Assembly (NCBI GenBank): GCA_020746835.1
Contig: JAGPNK010000015.1
Location: forward strand, 62,001 to 126,000
DNA from: Stachybotrys elegans
Lineage: Eukaryota > Ascomycota > Sordariomycetes > Hypocreales > Stachybotryaceae
Direction of reading: 5' to 3'
Length of the DNA: 64,000 bases
Shown: piece by piece, positions 51,599 to 61,767 of the stretch
Position numbering within the stretch: the first letter of the stretch is position 1
Layout of the letters: the number at the start of each line of letters is the position of its first letter
The notes under the pieces: model-generated
The model's database searches: none
Seen by the model: only the letters and a program-made list of their open reading frames with translations
Told to the model about the DNA's origin: nothing
Position numbers and translations under genes: made by a program

Positions 51599-51708
51599 CC
51601 GGTACGAGGACCATTGGAAGACTACAATAGCAGAGAGAAACATCCCTAGTCATCCAATTATTCAATTCATGCCCTATAACCGTTTTTCCCCTCCCGAGCA
51701 TGAGGTTT
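51599..51708 (+). mobile_element. piggyBac-like transposase scrap, copy 3
   Basis: Reads YEDHWKTTIAERNIPSHPII then QFMPYNRF, matching GYWKVLGSQGHLPSHPIVKY and FNRF of copy 2. It is only ~35 codons and is more diverged than copies 1 and 2. Confidence 0.55.
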
Positions 51709-51887
51709 AAAAGGCTTAAACTGTTACTTTTCCGCTCTTTTTCGGCCTACCCTGAACCCGCTCCGGCGATCATTGCTGACTAAGCAGCTTCACTGCATCA
51801 CGTGACCAGCGCCCAGCTTCCCCACGACCACCGCTCCTTCGCATCACATGTCAGCCTTCTTACACAACCGCAGCTTCTTCGTAGCGT

Positions 51888-52354
51888 ATGTCAACCTTCT
51901 CTAAAAAAAACTTCCCAACCAGCGAGAACGGCAGTACTATACGTACTCCGTCATATGGCATACTAGCGCATGGCATTCGGACTAGTTCGATGAACATGGA
52001 ACGGTTCGAGGAGATCAGAGATAGCATCCTTCAGGACAATCAACCGTTTGTCCCCAACGCAGAGATCAAATACATAGGATGGCTCACTCGAAACTCGAAA
52101 GCGAAGAGAGCATCGTCCATCGTAGTAGAGTTTAAACGAGCCGAAGACGCTAACAAGCTTATAGACGAGGGGCTTATCTGGCAGGGAGAGGTCTTTCAGT
52201 GTGAGTGATATGACAGGCAATGCAGGCTGAGGCAGTGCTTCAAGTGCCATAAATACGGCCACATAGCATGTACGGTTGAGATCCGCTCGGTGTCCATGTA
52301 TGCTGCTTATGTATCTAGCGGCTACAACCGAGTAGGAATAGAACGAACGAACGA
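51888..52354 (+). mobile_element. Tad-like LINE ORF1 fragment fused to LINE 3' end
   Basis: The frame from 51888 encodes a LINE ORF1 (gag-like) C-terminal part: AEIKYIGWLTRNSKAKRASS, then VVEFKRAEDANKLIDEGLIW. A TGA at 52206 (CGA in a functional version) is followed in frame by a zinc knuckle, QCFKCHKYGHIAC. Directly after comes the 3' terminus shared with 527-624 and 27545 (tatgtatctagcggctacaa, then ccgagtaggaatag) with a (GAAC)n tail at 52342-52356. The whole of ORF2 is missing, so this is an internally deleted copy. Confidence 0.7.
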
Positions 52355-52772
52355 ACAAAATCAGGAGGGGGCTCACTACGGCAGGGCTCGCAGCGAGGGA
52401 AAAAGCGTAAGGAAGAGTGCGATTCAGTAAGCAGGGCGAATAAAGCTTGGCGAATGCCTTGATTAGATGTGACTAGAGACTGTGCGCTTAGGTACATTAT
52501 ATTTGGGGTACTGACCAGCTTGGTGAGGAAACAAAGGAAGCTACTAACAAAGAAGAATGGAAGAAAGTAAAATGGTTAAGCGGAGAGGGGCTACCTCCGC
52601 TTGATGGACTGAGTCTCCACACTTTACCCCGCCAAGCTCATATTAACAATTGACCCCGCTTTAAGACCTGGCCAGCCACAAAAAGCCATGGGAAGCTGGT
52701 ATGATCGTGTCTCCAATATTATATCCAATATTATAAATTCTAGCATCTATCAATCCCGACACATTCAAATAC
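52355..52772. promoter_or_regulatory. Intergenic upstream of BTB gene
   Basis: No gene. Short AT-rich direct repeats (ccaatattatatccaatattat) lie at 52711-52733. Confidence 0.35.
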
Positions 52773-53906
52773 ATGGCTTCCAGAATTATCAAAATCGACC
52801 CTGACGGTGACACATTGGTCATTCTGCCCAAGAAGGGACTTGCCAATGGTATATTTTCTCATGATGGAGGCGGTTCCGACCTCGGCACCACTCAGCCAGA
52901 GTTACACTATTTGTGCTCTAAGAAACATCTGGCAACAGCATCACGCCGTGCCTGCAAGATGTTCGCGTCAGGCTTCGCAGAGGCTACTCCCGATCCAACT
53001 GATAATCTCCATCACTGGAGATTCGAGCCCATCTTTGACCCAGAGGCTTTCGAGATCGTGCTAAAGGCTATACACGCAAAGATCCGTGATATCCCCACCT
53101 TTGTCGACACGCAGCTATTCGCCGGAATTGCGGCCATTGCTGACGACTTGGAATGTCATGACGCACTGTGGTTCTTTGCCAAAACCTGGCTCACTACCAT
53201 CAAAGCCTCTGTTCCGACTGTCATGTGCTCCGACATCTCTCGGTTTATTCTCATTTCGTTTGTCTTCGACGACCCGGTCATCTTCGAAACTTCCACAAAG
53301 ACCGCCATAACAAGCAGCTCAAGCTCAAACCAAGTGTCACTGCTTGGTCTTCCAATCCGCCCGAGCATTCTTGGTTAGTCATGTATCCTTTTCTGCTAGG
53401 AGGTGCTAATAGAACTAGACGAAATCGAACAGAAGAGGCAGGACCTATTGGAGAAATTGATTAATGATCTTCAAAACCTTGAGTCACAGCTGATCCGAAA
53501 AAAGCTTGGGTGCAGCTCCGGATGTAGCGCCATGTTACTCGGAACTCTGGTCCAAGGGATGGAAAGTTGTTCTTTGTATTTTCCACGACCATCCAGGCCA
53601 TTCCCTGGATTGTATCTCCGATCAACTATAGCCTCGCTGCGAAAATTGCAATCACCAAAGTACTATGATTCAATTGAGAACAGCCCTGCTGGACGGTACT
53701 CGGGACTCTGGAGGGTTGAACAGTACCCACATGGAATAAGCGGTAAGCCCTACTACGGGGCTTCGATATACCAGAACGACAATGCCCTCAAGCTTGTACA
53801 ACATAACTGCTCTCTAACGAATCACGTTCAACCAATCCTAGATGCTATTGAAACCGCATTTCACGGCTTGGAGCTATCGAAACATTCTAGTTTCGGCCGC
53901 AAGTGA
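52773..53906 (+). CDS. BTB/POZ-like domain protein
   Basis: Exon 1 is 52773-53373 from ATG 52773 (MASRIIKIDPDGDTLVIL); exon 2 is 53413-53906. Together they give 364 residues. The N-terminal BTB-like fold of the fungal type shows YLCSKKHLATASRRACKMF, then FDPEAFEIVLKAIHAKIRDI and LFAGIAAIADDLEC. After the junction, ELDEIEQKRQDLLEKLINDL then LIRKKLGCSSGCSAMLLGTL and PRPSRPFPGLYLRST match the conserved C-terminal part of these proteins. The intron needed is only 39 nt (53374-53412, gttagt donor, ctaatag end), short for this class, although phase and domain continuity are right. Fungal BTB proteins of this kind have no established function. Confidence 0.7.
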
Positions 53907-55546
53907 GATAGTTCAAATAGACCGGTCAATTCTATCAAGATGTCAATGATTTCATGTATTTGATAGGACACTTATTTGGAGACCGCTTTATTCATTGTTT
54001 TTGAGTATGGTTCCTTTCTTCAGTTTGAACTAACGCTCTTAAACGACGTGTTAGGGAGTAGGAACCAAGATGCTTGCGATGATTTGGCTGTGATCCCCAC
54101 TACCAAGCAGCACGGCATTAAATGGAGGCATCCTGTTCCACGGCCGGTATACCAATGTCATAACCAAGATGACGCTTAGAGCGGACCATCCTAACATGCT
54201 GAGGAGCATCAACAATCTGACCTTTATCTCATATACAACCACATCCAACAGGATAAGTGAGGAGTGGACTATCCTAATTCATGAGTGTCAATAACTCTGA
54301 ATGATATAGTTCTAACAGACAGTATTATAACCACCTAGAATATGTACGACGTTCAAATGCATGTCAGTCACATTGCTAGCCATCATTAGATGGAGGACCG
54401 GATCGTGACCTTGAGCGTCGTTGTTTGTCCAGCAAGATGGGAAGATATTTGTGGCCATCAGGCAAACCTTCTACCCTTCTATTCTCAATTCAATTCAACC
54501 CAAATCTCCCCTGTAATCGATTCAACAGGGTACACACATACCCCTTTGAGTGTGATAAGGCTCCTGGTCGCCAGTCCGCCACTCGTTCTACCAGAACCAA
54601 AAAAAAAAAAGTGCACGGACCGTTCTATGATTCAATACTTAACGGTGGAAAGCAAGAAACGCTACTGTCTGCGGTATCCATATCTCGCGAAATACATCCT
54701 CTAGAAAGCGAACTGCCGCTCTCAAGTCATGTATTCCTTGAACACCCAGCTGGCCAAACCACATCTGACTGTGTCGGGTCGCGGCAACGATCGGGCCATA
54801 GTGGTATCCAAGAGCCGCCACATGCAGTAAAAGCGGTCGTTTTTGCTTGCCACGCGCATGTGGCCACCTAGTCAAGTTCATTCTGCCTCCCACCTCTCGG
54901 AAGTCGAGCATGGTTGGAGAGATAAATGGCCAAGCTCCCTTCGAAAGACCTTCCATCGTATGGAACTTGGAGAGAGAGAGAGCTCACAGTCCGCCTATAC
55001 AGCACTTCGCTTTGCCGCAGGTCTTGTTTTAGGTCATCAAGCCTCTCTTGGATGATCTTCTTAAGGGCATAAATAATTTATTATTTGTATCAAAGCCGAC
55101 ACGCTGCGTTTCATGATGAATTCTACGGGAATCACATGCCTCCCATCCCATCTTCCCCCCTTCTCACCACTAGAGCCGACGCGCTTGGGTAGCGATGCAT
55201 ATTACATCAATCCGTGTTTAGTTTAGGCCTCCTGTCGGCCGCTTTGCCCATGGAGAAATATATGCTTTCCTATTTGGCGACATGCTTGCCTGATCCGACG
55301 TTTTCACTACGCCTGGCAACTTTCTTTTCTTCGATAGTGGCGCAAAAGGTATTCCAGCACTGGGAGGATGAACAATTGCACCAACAATCCCCTTCTGAAT
55401 GGAAAATGCATGGCAAGCCATCGGCTTGGTCCTGCAATATTCAGCAACGTCAGGATCTATGGGCCGCAGGAAGATCCTGACCAAGTCCATTGGAAATGGT
55501 CAACGCGGGTCGTCTTCTTTTAATCCCCACCTCGGAAATCGCAGCC
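53907..55546. other. Intergenic, no gene seen; orphan TIR
   Basis: No supportable gene. At 54539-54570 a left-type terminal repeat (ta-cccctttgagtgtgataa-ggctcctgg) of the piggyBac-like family occurs and pairs in sequence with the right end at 3602-3633. A12 run at 54600; (GA)n at 54970-54983. Confidence 0.4.
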
Positions 55547-56883
55547 TCAGGGCTGGAACAAATGACAATATGGAACCAGGGCCGTCTGCGCCAGCTGCTG
55601 TACTTTTTGAACGATTTTGTACACGCCCAAGGCCGTCTGGGTATCGCCCAGGGGAAACTTGTGCCACAATAGCTGAAGACGGCACGTTAGTCCAAGATTA
55701 GTGGTAACGAGTGGACCAAACAAAGACTCACCACTCTTTTTTTGTCGGAATCCCGAGACGAGGCTACCAAGCTCCAATCGTGGCCCTGGATGAGCAAGGA
55801 CAATATGTATGCTGGCCGTCTCGGGGATGATATTTGAGGAACTACCAGCGGAAAGAGCTCATCTATCTTGTTCCACTGAGATCCTAACCACGTGAGCAGC
55901 TGGAGCTTGGCTGTATCGGTGCTGTCGGTTGTACGCTTGACCTCAACCGACAAGGTGATAGGGCGACTGCGCAATCCCAGATAAGACGTGTGATTTAGAC
56001 TCGGTTCCGGTGCAGGGGCTTCCTGCATGAGAAGCCTTAAATGATCATTGGCTGAGGTTTCGCGTGGCGCGTAGACGATGGCAAAATCAATCTTCTTAAA
56101 TGGAGCACCGGCCATACGATACCGGGGATCGATAGAGGCTGACGAACAAGGAACCACGAGCAGTTCATCAATATTCGCACTCCTTCGACTTTCGACAATG
56201 CACCGCAGGAGCGGGTAGTATACCATGTGAGACCACGCCCCCTCATCAAGAAGAGACTTGTCGCATTCGCGTGCCTGACGGACGATATCGTCGACAAAGT
56301 CTGGGTGAGGGGTAGGCCCAATGTTTCGTCTCTCTCCACCATATAGAGTAGAGTCCATCCACCGCTGAGCTGTCCTACTTGGCTTGTAGTGTTTCTCGAA
56401 CTCGGGTCGCATGTGTTGGTCTAGTATCGGGGCCGGCTTCTCAAGATGAAGCAGAAGTTCGACAAGTTCAGTGGGCATGCGTTCGTCTTCCAAATCAAGA
56501 GTGCACACCTCCGCGCCACCCTGTCCTTCTGGCATATTACTCAGACCGAAAAGCTGCTTCCTTGGCGAGCTAGATCTGGACGAGTAGCCCGTGCGAGAGG
56601 GCGAGGAGCTCGCGATTGATGTGGCATCCGTCAGACGGATCGATCTCGGTGGCCGTGGTGTTGCTTCCTCGCGAGGGGCTTCCTGCTCATTCCCTCGCTC
56701 AAACAATTCTGTGCCACCGCCATCTCCTCTCCGCCTCTTTGACGGTGAGTGCTGTCGGTCTACGGACATGGGTGGTGATATGAGGGCTCGAGATCGTTTA
56801 AGCGGTTGAGATGTATACGGTTCGTTGGCTTCGGTCGGAGGTAGAAGGGAGGAGCGCCAGTTCTCAATGTCCGAATTTCTCAT
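55547..56883 (-). CDS. PD-(D/E)XK nuclease-like domain protein (PDDEXK_12 type)
   Basis: Exon 1 is 56883-55732 and exon 2 is 55672-55547, joined across a 59-nt intron (gtgagt donor, cttcag acceptor), giving 425 residues. The N-terminus is Pro/Ser/Arg-rich with a basic cluster SPSKRRRGDG (possible NLS). The nuclease-like fold has ARECDKSLLDEGAWSHMVYY (usual EWNxxVHxPLL region), KKIDFAIVY with D266, and PITLSVEVKRTTDSTDTAKL with E314 and K316. WLGSQWNKIDELF follows, and after the splice LGDTQTALGVYKIVQKVQQL. The spliced ending restores the family's C-terminus. Such proteins are frequent in fungal accessory genomes; activity is predicted from fold only. Confidence 0.8.
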
Positions 56884-57831
56884 GCTGCAAGATCAAATGC
56901 CATGTAATCAAACCTGATGAGGTAGACGAAGTTGCCACGATGTTCGGGAGTTTGCATGCGCGATACGCGATGGAGTGGTGGGATCGTTGGGCAATGATGT
57001 CGACGACGATGATTCTCCGAAAACCCCTTACTTCAAGTGGGTCGGTTCACTAGGCAACCCGTTTACCCACATTTCTTATGGTGGATACCCATGTCCCACA
57101 CAAGCACGACAGGCATGAAGACAATTTAGCTTGAGCCAATCGCGAAATTTTGTATGGTCGAGGCCAGGTCGGGAGCAGTAGGCAAGAAGCTCTATCTTAA
57201 CACTGCCACACGTCTGCTTGCACTGTTCCAGTGTTAACCTAATGGCGTGGGTCTACGCGAAGACCAAAATCGCCTGCTTCGGAGATTACAGTCAGTTATC
57301 AAGGTCCGGAAAAGCTATTCATCCGAAGATTGACAAGCTGCTACCGTGGCTGAGACAGAAAGGCCCATGCTTCCGAAAAAGTAGGGAAGCAGCTTACCCA
57401 ACGCGTCGCGCGTCACACAAACAAATTCGCTGAGCTGCACAATTCGCCTTGCCCCTTCCCATGGCGCGTCTAAATCAACGAAGCAGAGGACACATATGGC
57501 GAAGATGAGGAAATGTATGTCAGTCACGGTCCGGAAGTATGCTGTCACGGCGATGGATTAACTATCCGACTAGGTTTGTGGTAGAAGCCGTCAAGAAACA
57601 CAGAATTGATAAAGATATATATGCCACTATTGTCCAGATCTGTGCCGTATGAATCAACGACTTCGTAGGGATCGCTAAAGTTTCAAATAAAATGGCAAGG
57701 GTACAACAGAAAGACTGACCTGACGTGAGAGCCAGAAAAGCATCTCCGGTGTGTATCACAAGGTTGATCGATAACCGACACACTTGTTAGCCATCCGTGC
57801 TCGATACAGAGGGCGGTGTGGCCGCAAGTGA
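56884..57831. other. Intergenic, no gene seen
   Basis: Shared upstream space of the nuclease-like gene and the subtilase relic. No supported ORF; the 5' half of the subtilase is not here. Confidence 0.4.
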
Positions 57832-59644
57832 CCCACGATCGTGGAGAAGGGCGTGCCTTGCCTTCTGCCTGCCGGCGACGGCGGCATCAGCATGTTCGAC
57901 GCGGCCACGCCAGCTGGTGGAAAGGGCGTCACCTCGGTCGCCTCCTTTGACAGCCCCATCACCATCGGCGACCATCTTGTGGGCTATTATACCGTCCATG
58001 GCGGTGAGCTCATTGAGTTCCCCTGGGAGTATAGTTATCCATGGCCCCAGAGACCCTGGGACCTTGAGGTCTGGCCCGTCAGCTTGTACACCAACACCAC
58101 AGACCAAGCCTGTTCTCCACTGCCAGACGACACTCCCAACCTGGAGGACTATTTTGTCCTCTTTGGCGAGTCCAGCGAATGCGACACGGACACCCAAGTT
58201 GAAAACTGTACTGGGCTGGCGGCTACAACGTAATCAGATATGACGCCGGATCTGACATCACTTTTTACGTTGGTCGTGGAAACACCTTCACTGCTTCGTC
58301 TATCTTCCGCGAGACGGCCGAAATCTTTCTCGAGATTCTCAGGGCGGGACATACGCTCAGGATTACCATCGACAACTTAAATAACTCTCCTATCAAAACC
58401 TTCAGATTCGAGAACCATCTCAACCCCGGTGCCGTGAGCACCTTCTCTAGCTGGGGCCCGAATTTCGACCTGGACTTGAAGCCGCAGTTTGGCGCGCCAG
58501 GACGCTACATAGATTCGCTCTGGTTCGTTGATGAGGGGAGCTATACCTACCTCTCGGGCACCGGCTCGGCCGTCGCCTTCGCGGCCGCGGCGTATGCTTT
58601 GATTGCCGAAGCTCGCGGCGTCAAGCCAGAGCCTAAGCTGTTCGAGTCCCTTTTTGCTTCGACAGCCAAAGCTCAGCTCTACTCGTGGAACGCACCCTAC
58701 CAGAACTTCCTTGCTCCCGTTTCCCAGCAGGGCGCCGGTCTGATCCAGGTGTATGACGCTGCCTTCACCAAGGCTTACCTGGAGCCGTCGGGCCTGTCGT
58801 TTAACGACACGGCCAACTTTGCCGGGCCTCTGACCTTTACCATCGTCAACATGGGTGACGAGGCGACCTTTGACATTTCCTACGTGTCGTCGCAGACCTT
58901 CTACAGTCTAGACGATGATGAGACGTACAGTCCCGTGACGCCTGGTGAGAGAAGCACTGAGACTGCTGAGCTGTCCTTCAGCGAGACCAAGGTCACCGTT
59001 GCTGCCGGGTCGACAGCCACAGTCGAGGTGACTGCCTCTCCTCCCGAGGGTCTCAACGCGAAGCGCTACCCTTACTGGTCAGGCTTCATCACTGTCAACG
59101 GCACTGATGGGTCCGCGCTGTCCATTCCCTACCAGGGCATCGTCGGCTCCCTGTACGAGGCCAATGTGCTGCCGTACATGCTGACCTACAGCAGCGACGA
59201 CGCGTACTACACGCCCATTTATGACAACCAGACCTTTTATGTGCCGGAGCAGGGCGTGGAGTTTGACTGGCAAGACTATAGCGTGACTGCCCCAGTCTTG
59301 GAACTAGATCTGCCTTGGGGAGCCCGGGAGGTCTTCATTGAGGTTGTCCCAGCCACGACATGCACAAAGCTACCGACGTACACCATCCCGGCGGCTACAA
59401 GTCCATGGGCGTGATTGAAAATAGCCCCGGCGGGTACGTTAACTTCAACAACGACTTCGTCCCGAGAGGTTACAGTTGGCAGAACGAAGCCGTCTGGGCG
59501 GGGCGGCTGGCCAGCGGTGAATATGCTCCTGCCGGTCGATACATCCTGGTTGCCAGGGTCCAGCGTCTGTTCAGCGAGGGTACCAAAGACGAGGACTGGG
59601 TTTCTATTGCGACTCCTCCCTTCTTCATTGAGTACCCTTATTAG
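57832..59644 (+). pseudogene. Decayed subtilase (peptidase S8) with Fn3-like region
   Basis: The reading starts abruptly at TIVEKGVPCLLPAGDGGISM, equivalent to the middle of a subtilisin catalytic domain. The secretion signal, prodomain and the regions bearing the catalytic Asp and His are absent. The oxyanion Asn (usual SAGNDG) is Asp, and the serine motif (usual SGTSMAxP) reads SGTGSAVAF, so the nucleophile position is Gly. A PA-like insert (DYFVLFGESSECD) leads to a frame break at the A-run 58202-58205; one more A would restore it. The next frame runs through AVSTFSSWGPNFDLDLKPQF and a Fn3-like region (AGPLTFTIVNMGDEATFDIS, then VTVAAGSTATVEVTA). It shifts again near 59350-59400 into GGYKSMGVIENSPGGYVNFN, ending at 59644. 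It is GC-rich and relatively fresh compared with other relics. Confidence 0.8.
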
Positions 59645-59919
59645 GGTGTGCGCAGATGACTAGGCATACAAATGCTAGGTCAATAGTGTGGAGGAACTCC
59701 TGGTCTTGTGTGATAGGCATCAGTGGCTGAGAAAGCCCCCATAGTTCATAGCAAACCAAAATACCCGCGAGACGTATTGCTCTGGAAAGATTCATATATT
59801 CTACATACGTGACATATCAAGTCGTGTCTGAAGCGGTGGGAGTTGCGAGCTCCATGTAGAGAGACGTGCTGCGACCGAGTCTATAAGAGTTGAAAGAATA
59901 GACAAAATGAAAACATGGA
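59645..59919. other. Short intergenic region between convergent genes
   Basis: Holds the 3' ends of the subtilase relic and the tyrosinase. Nothing else seen. Confidence 0.4.
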
Positions 59920-61329
59920 TTAAGCGTAAATATAGCAGAGCGATGTTCCATCCATGGTACCCATGAGCTCATGAATCATCCTCGTGTCCGCATTGACGCC
60001 CATGATGAGGGGATCGTAGATGGTGGCGTTGCCAAGGGGAGGGTTGTTCTGCAGCGTCAAGGTGCCGGCAACTTTTCTGCTCTCAGCGGGATGCAGTACC
60101 TGCCACATCCAGAAGACTTTGTCAATCATGGCATGGTGGAGGACGAAGGCCGGGTCGTTGACAGACGTATAAATGTCGGTGTTCTCTCCGTTGATGGTGT
60201 AGTGCCCCGCGGAATCTGTCTTGTCAGTCAGTGACTGTTCCGGTTGTTTATTCGGTTGTGTCAACTCACGCAGTCTCATGAACCCGTTGTCTTGTGGACG
60301 ACCATTAAACTCGTCTTGGAAGGACTTGCTGGTCTTGGAGGCATCCCCCATCGTCAGGTTGAGCAAGTTGGCAGTTGTGAAGAACCTGCTCGAGACGTGA
60401 GGGCTGAGGTCTCGGCGGATGCAGTGAGGGTTGTACTCGTGGAAACTCGCCACGGGCGGCTCCATGCCAGACATGCCGGCAGCAATGGGTCCGATGGTTG
60501 CTTGGATACTGTAGCAGTTAGAATCCAGGGACTCGTCAACAAGAGCGAGGGGGCAGAGGGCCTACTCTTTGAATGGTCCGCTTGCAATGCAGCCTCCACC
60601 GTTGGCCGGAGGCAGAGGAACGTAGCCAAAGAAGGCAGCACTGCCGTTGTGCGGGAAATAGGCATCGTCACCGCCTATGCTGGTATCGCTGCCGTCGAAA
60701 ACTGGCGAGTTTCTCGGATCATCGGCGTGCGAGAACCAGTTCCAGTACTACATCATCAGCTGGCATTCGACACCTCGGGCCGAGCAACTCACGGGAAGGT
60801 ATCCTGCATATCCGCACTCGTCGCGCAGCGCCTTCTCAAACGACCAGATAAAGTACCGGTGCCATGTGAGGAAGGATCCAGTGCCGTGGATAAAGTTGGT
60901 CAGATTGACATGAACGGCCGTAAAGTCGTCGTAGCGAGTACGGGCTGCTTTCGCAAAGTCTGGGTCGGCAATGGAAGGTTTGGATCGCAGGCATTGCACC
61001 GCCTGGATAAAGCCTTTTCTCTCGCGAGGACACAGATGCTCCCTGTACTGTTAGACGAGGTTCAATAGATATATATAATAGAACTTACAGTCTCGACGCA
61101 CAGCCGCATTCTCCAAGGAGCACGTAGACCTCTGCGGCATGGATCGCTGTTCCTCCAGGTAGAGATTCCGCATCGTAGCTTGCTGCAGAATGGAGAGCGC
61201 TTCCATAGGGTCCATTGAGACGTCCAGCCTTGACAGGTCGACATGGCTGTCGTTGCAAGAAGGCGGAATAGTGAGGGCAGCGGCATGGAAGCACGCCAAG
61301 CTCACGACAAGCCATCTTTGCAGAGCCAT
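59920..61329 (-). CDS. Secreted tyrosinase (type-3 copper oxidase)
   Basis: Five exons, built by splice signal and phase: 61329-61102, 61047-60793, 60747-60566, 60508-60270 and 60215-59920 (introns of 54, 45, 57 and 54 nt), giving 399 residues. A signal peptide (MALQRWLVVSLACFHAAAL) starts at ATG 61329. CuA is at residues ~117-145: DFTAVHVNLTNFIHGTGSFL then TWHRYFIWSFE, with H122, H130 and H139. YWNWFSHADDPRNSPVFDG follows. CuB uses the splice-made RLHSAGHYTING (H302, H306) and DPAFVLHHAMIDKVFWMWQ (H328/H329). It oxidises phenols to quinones, with likely roles in melanin-like pigment or secondary metabolism. It lacks the long C-terminal lid domain of mushroom tyrosinases, like other short secreted ascomycete tyrosinases. 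All ligands are present, so it appears functional. The neighbouring minus-strand Zn2Cys6 gene is a candidate regulator. Confidence 0.88.
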
Positions 61330-61767
61330 TGTACTGAAAGTCTATGGTTGAGGAAGCTGTGGAAGAAGCTGTGGAAGAAGCTGTCCCGAAATTTCCTCGG
61401 CTCAAAAAAGTCTTTTATATTTTCATCCCCTTACTGTTACTCTTGAGTGCCAGCACGGCTGAAGGCTTGATCTACATCATCTCCTTGTAAGGAGCCTTGC
61501 CAGCCTCGCATTCAGGGTCCAGTCAGCAAGCCTCAGCCCTGTCGCACGCATTGCCAAATTGGGCAGAGATCTACCACGCTGCGTCTGATGAATGGTTCTG
61601 CTGACAGGACGGGAGGGGGTGGAGTTGAAGTGATGTGTCAACTAACTAATATCAACCTCCTTGGTAGAAGCTCGAGCAGATCAGACCAGGCAGACCAGGC
61701 AGATCAAGCAAAAGTATCAAGTAATTCTAATTGAAATTCTAATTGCGCTACAGAGCGATCCGCGAGC
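61330..61767. promoter_or_regulatory. Tyrosinase promoter / intergenic
   Basis: Upstream of the minus-strand tyrosinase start. Contains a GTGGAAGAAGCT direct repeat (61351-61385) within the leader and short cagaccaggcagac repeats at 61682-61705. Confidence 0.4.

Noticed and set aside
51365..51640. Basic ORF starting MAPELSVKGLRQGG as a DNA-binding gene
   Set aside because: It runs into the piggyBac-like scrap and has no recognisable domain; treated as anonymous or element-derived.
60244..61068. 274-codon plus-strand ORF across the tyrosinase
   Set aside because: It overlaps tyrosinase exons and introns in antisense; the tyrosinase copper motifs and splice sites are on the minus strand.
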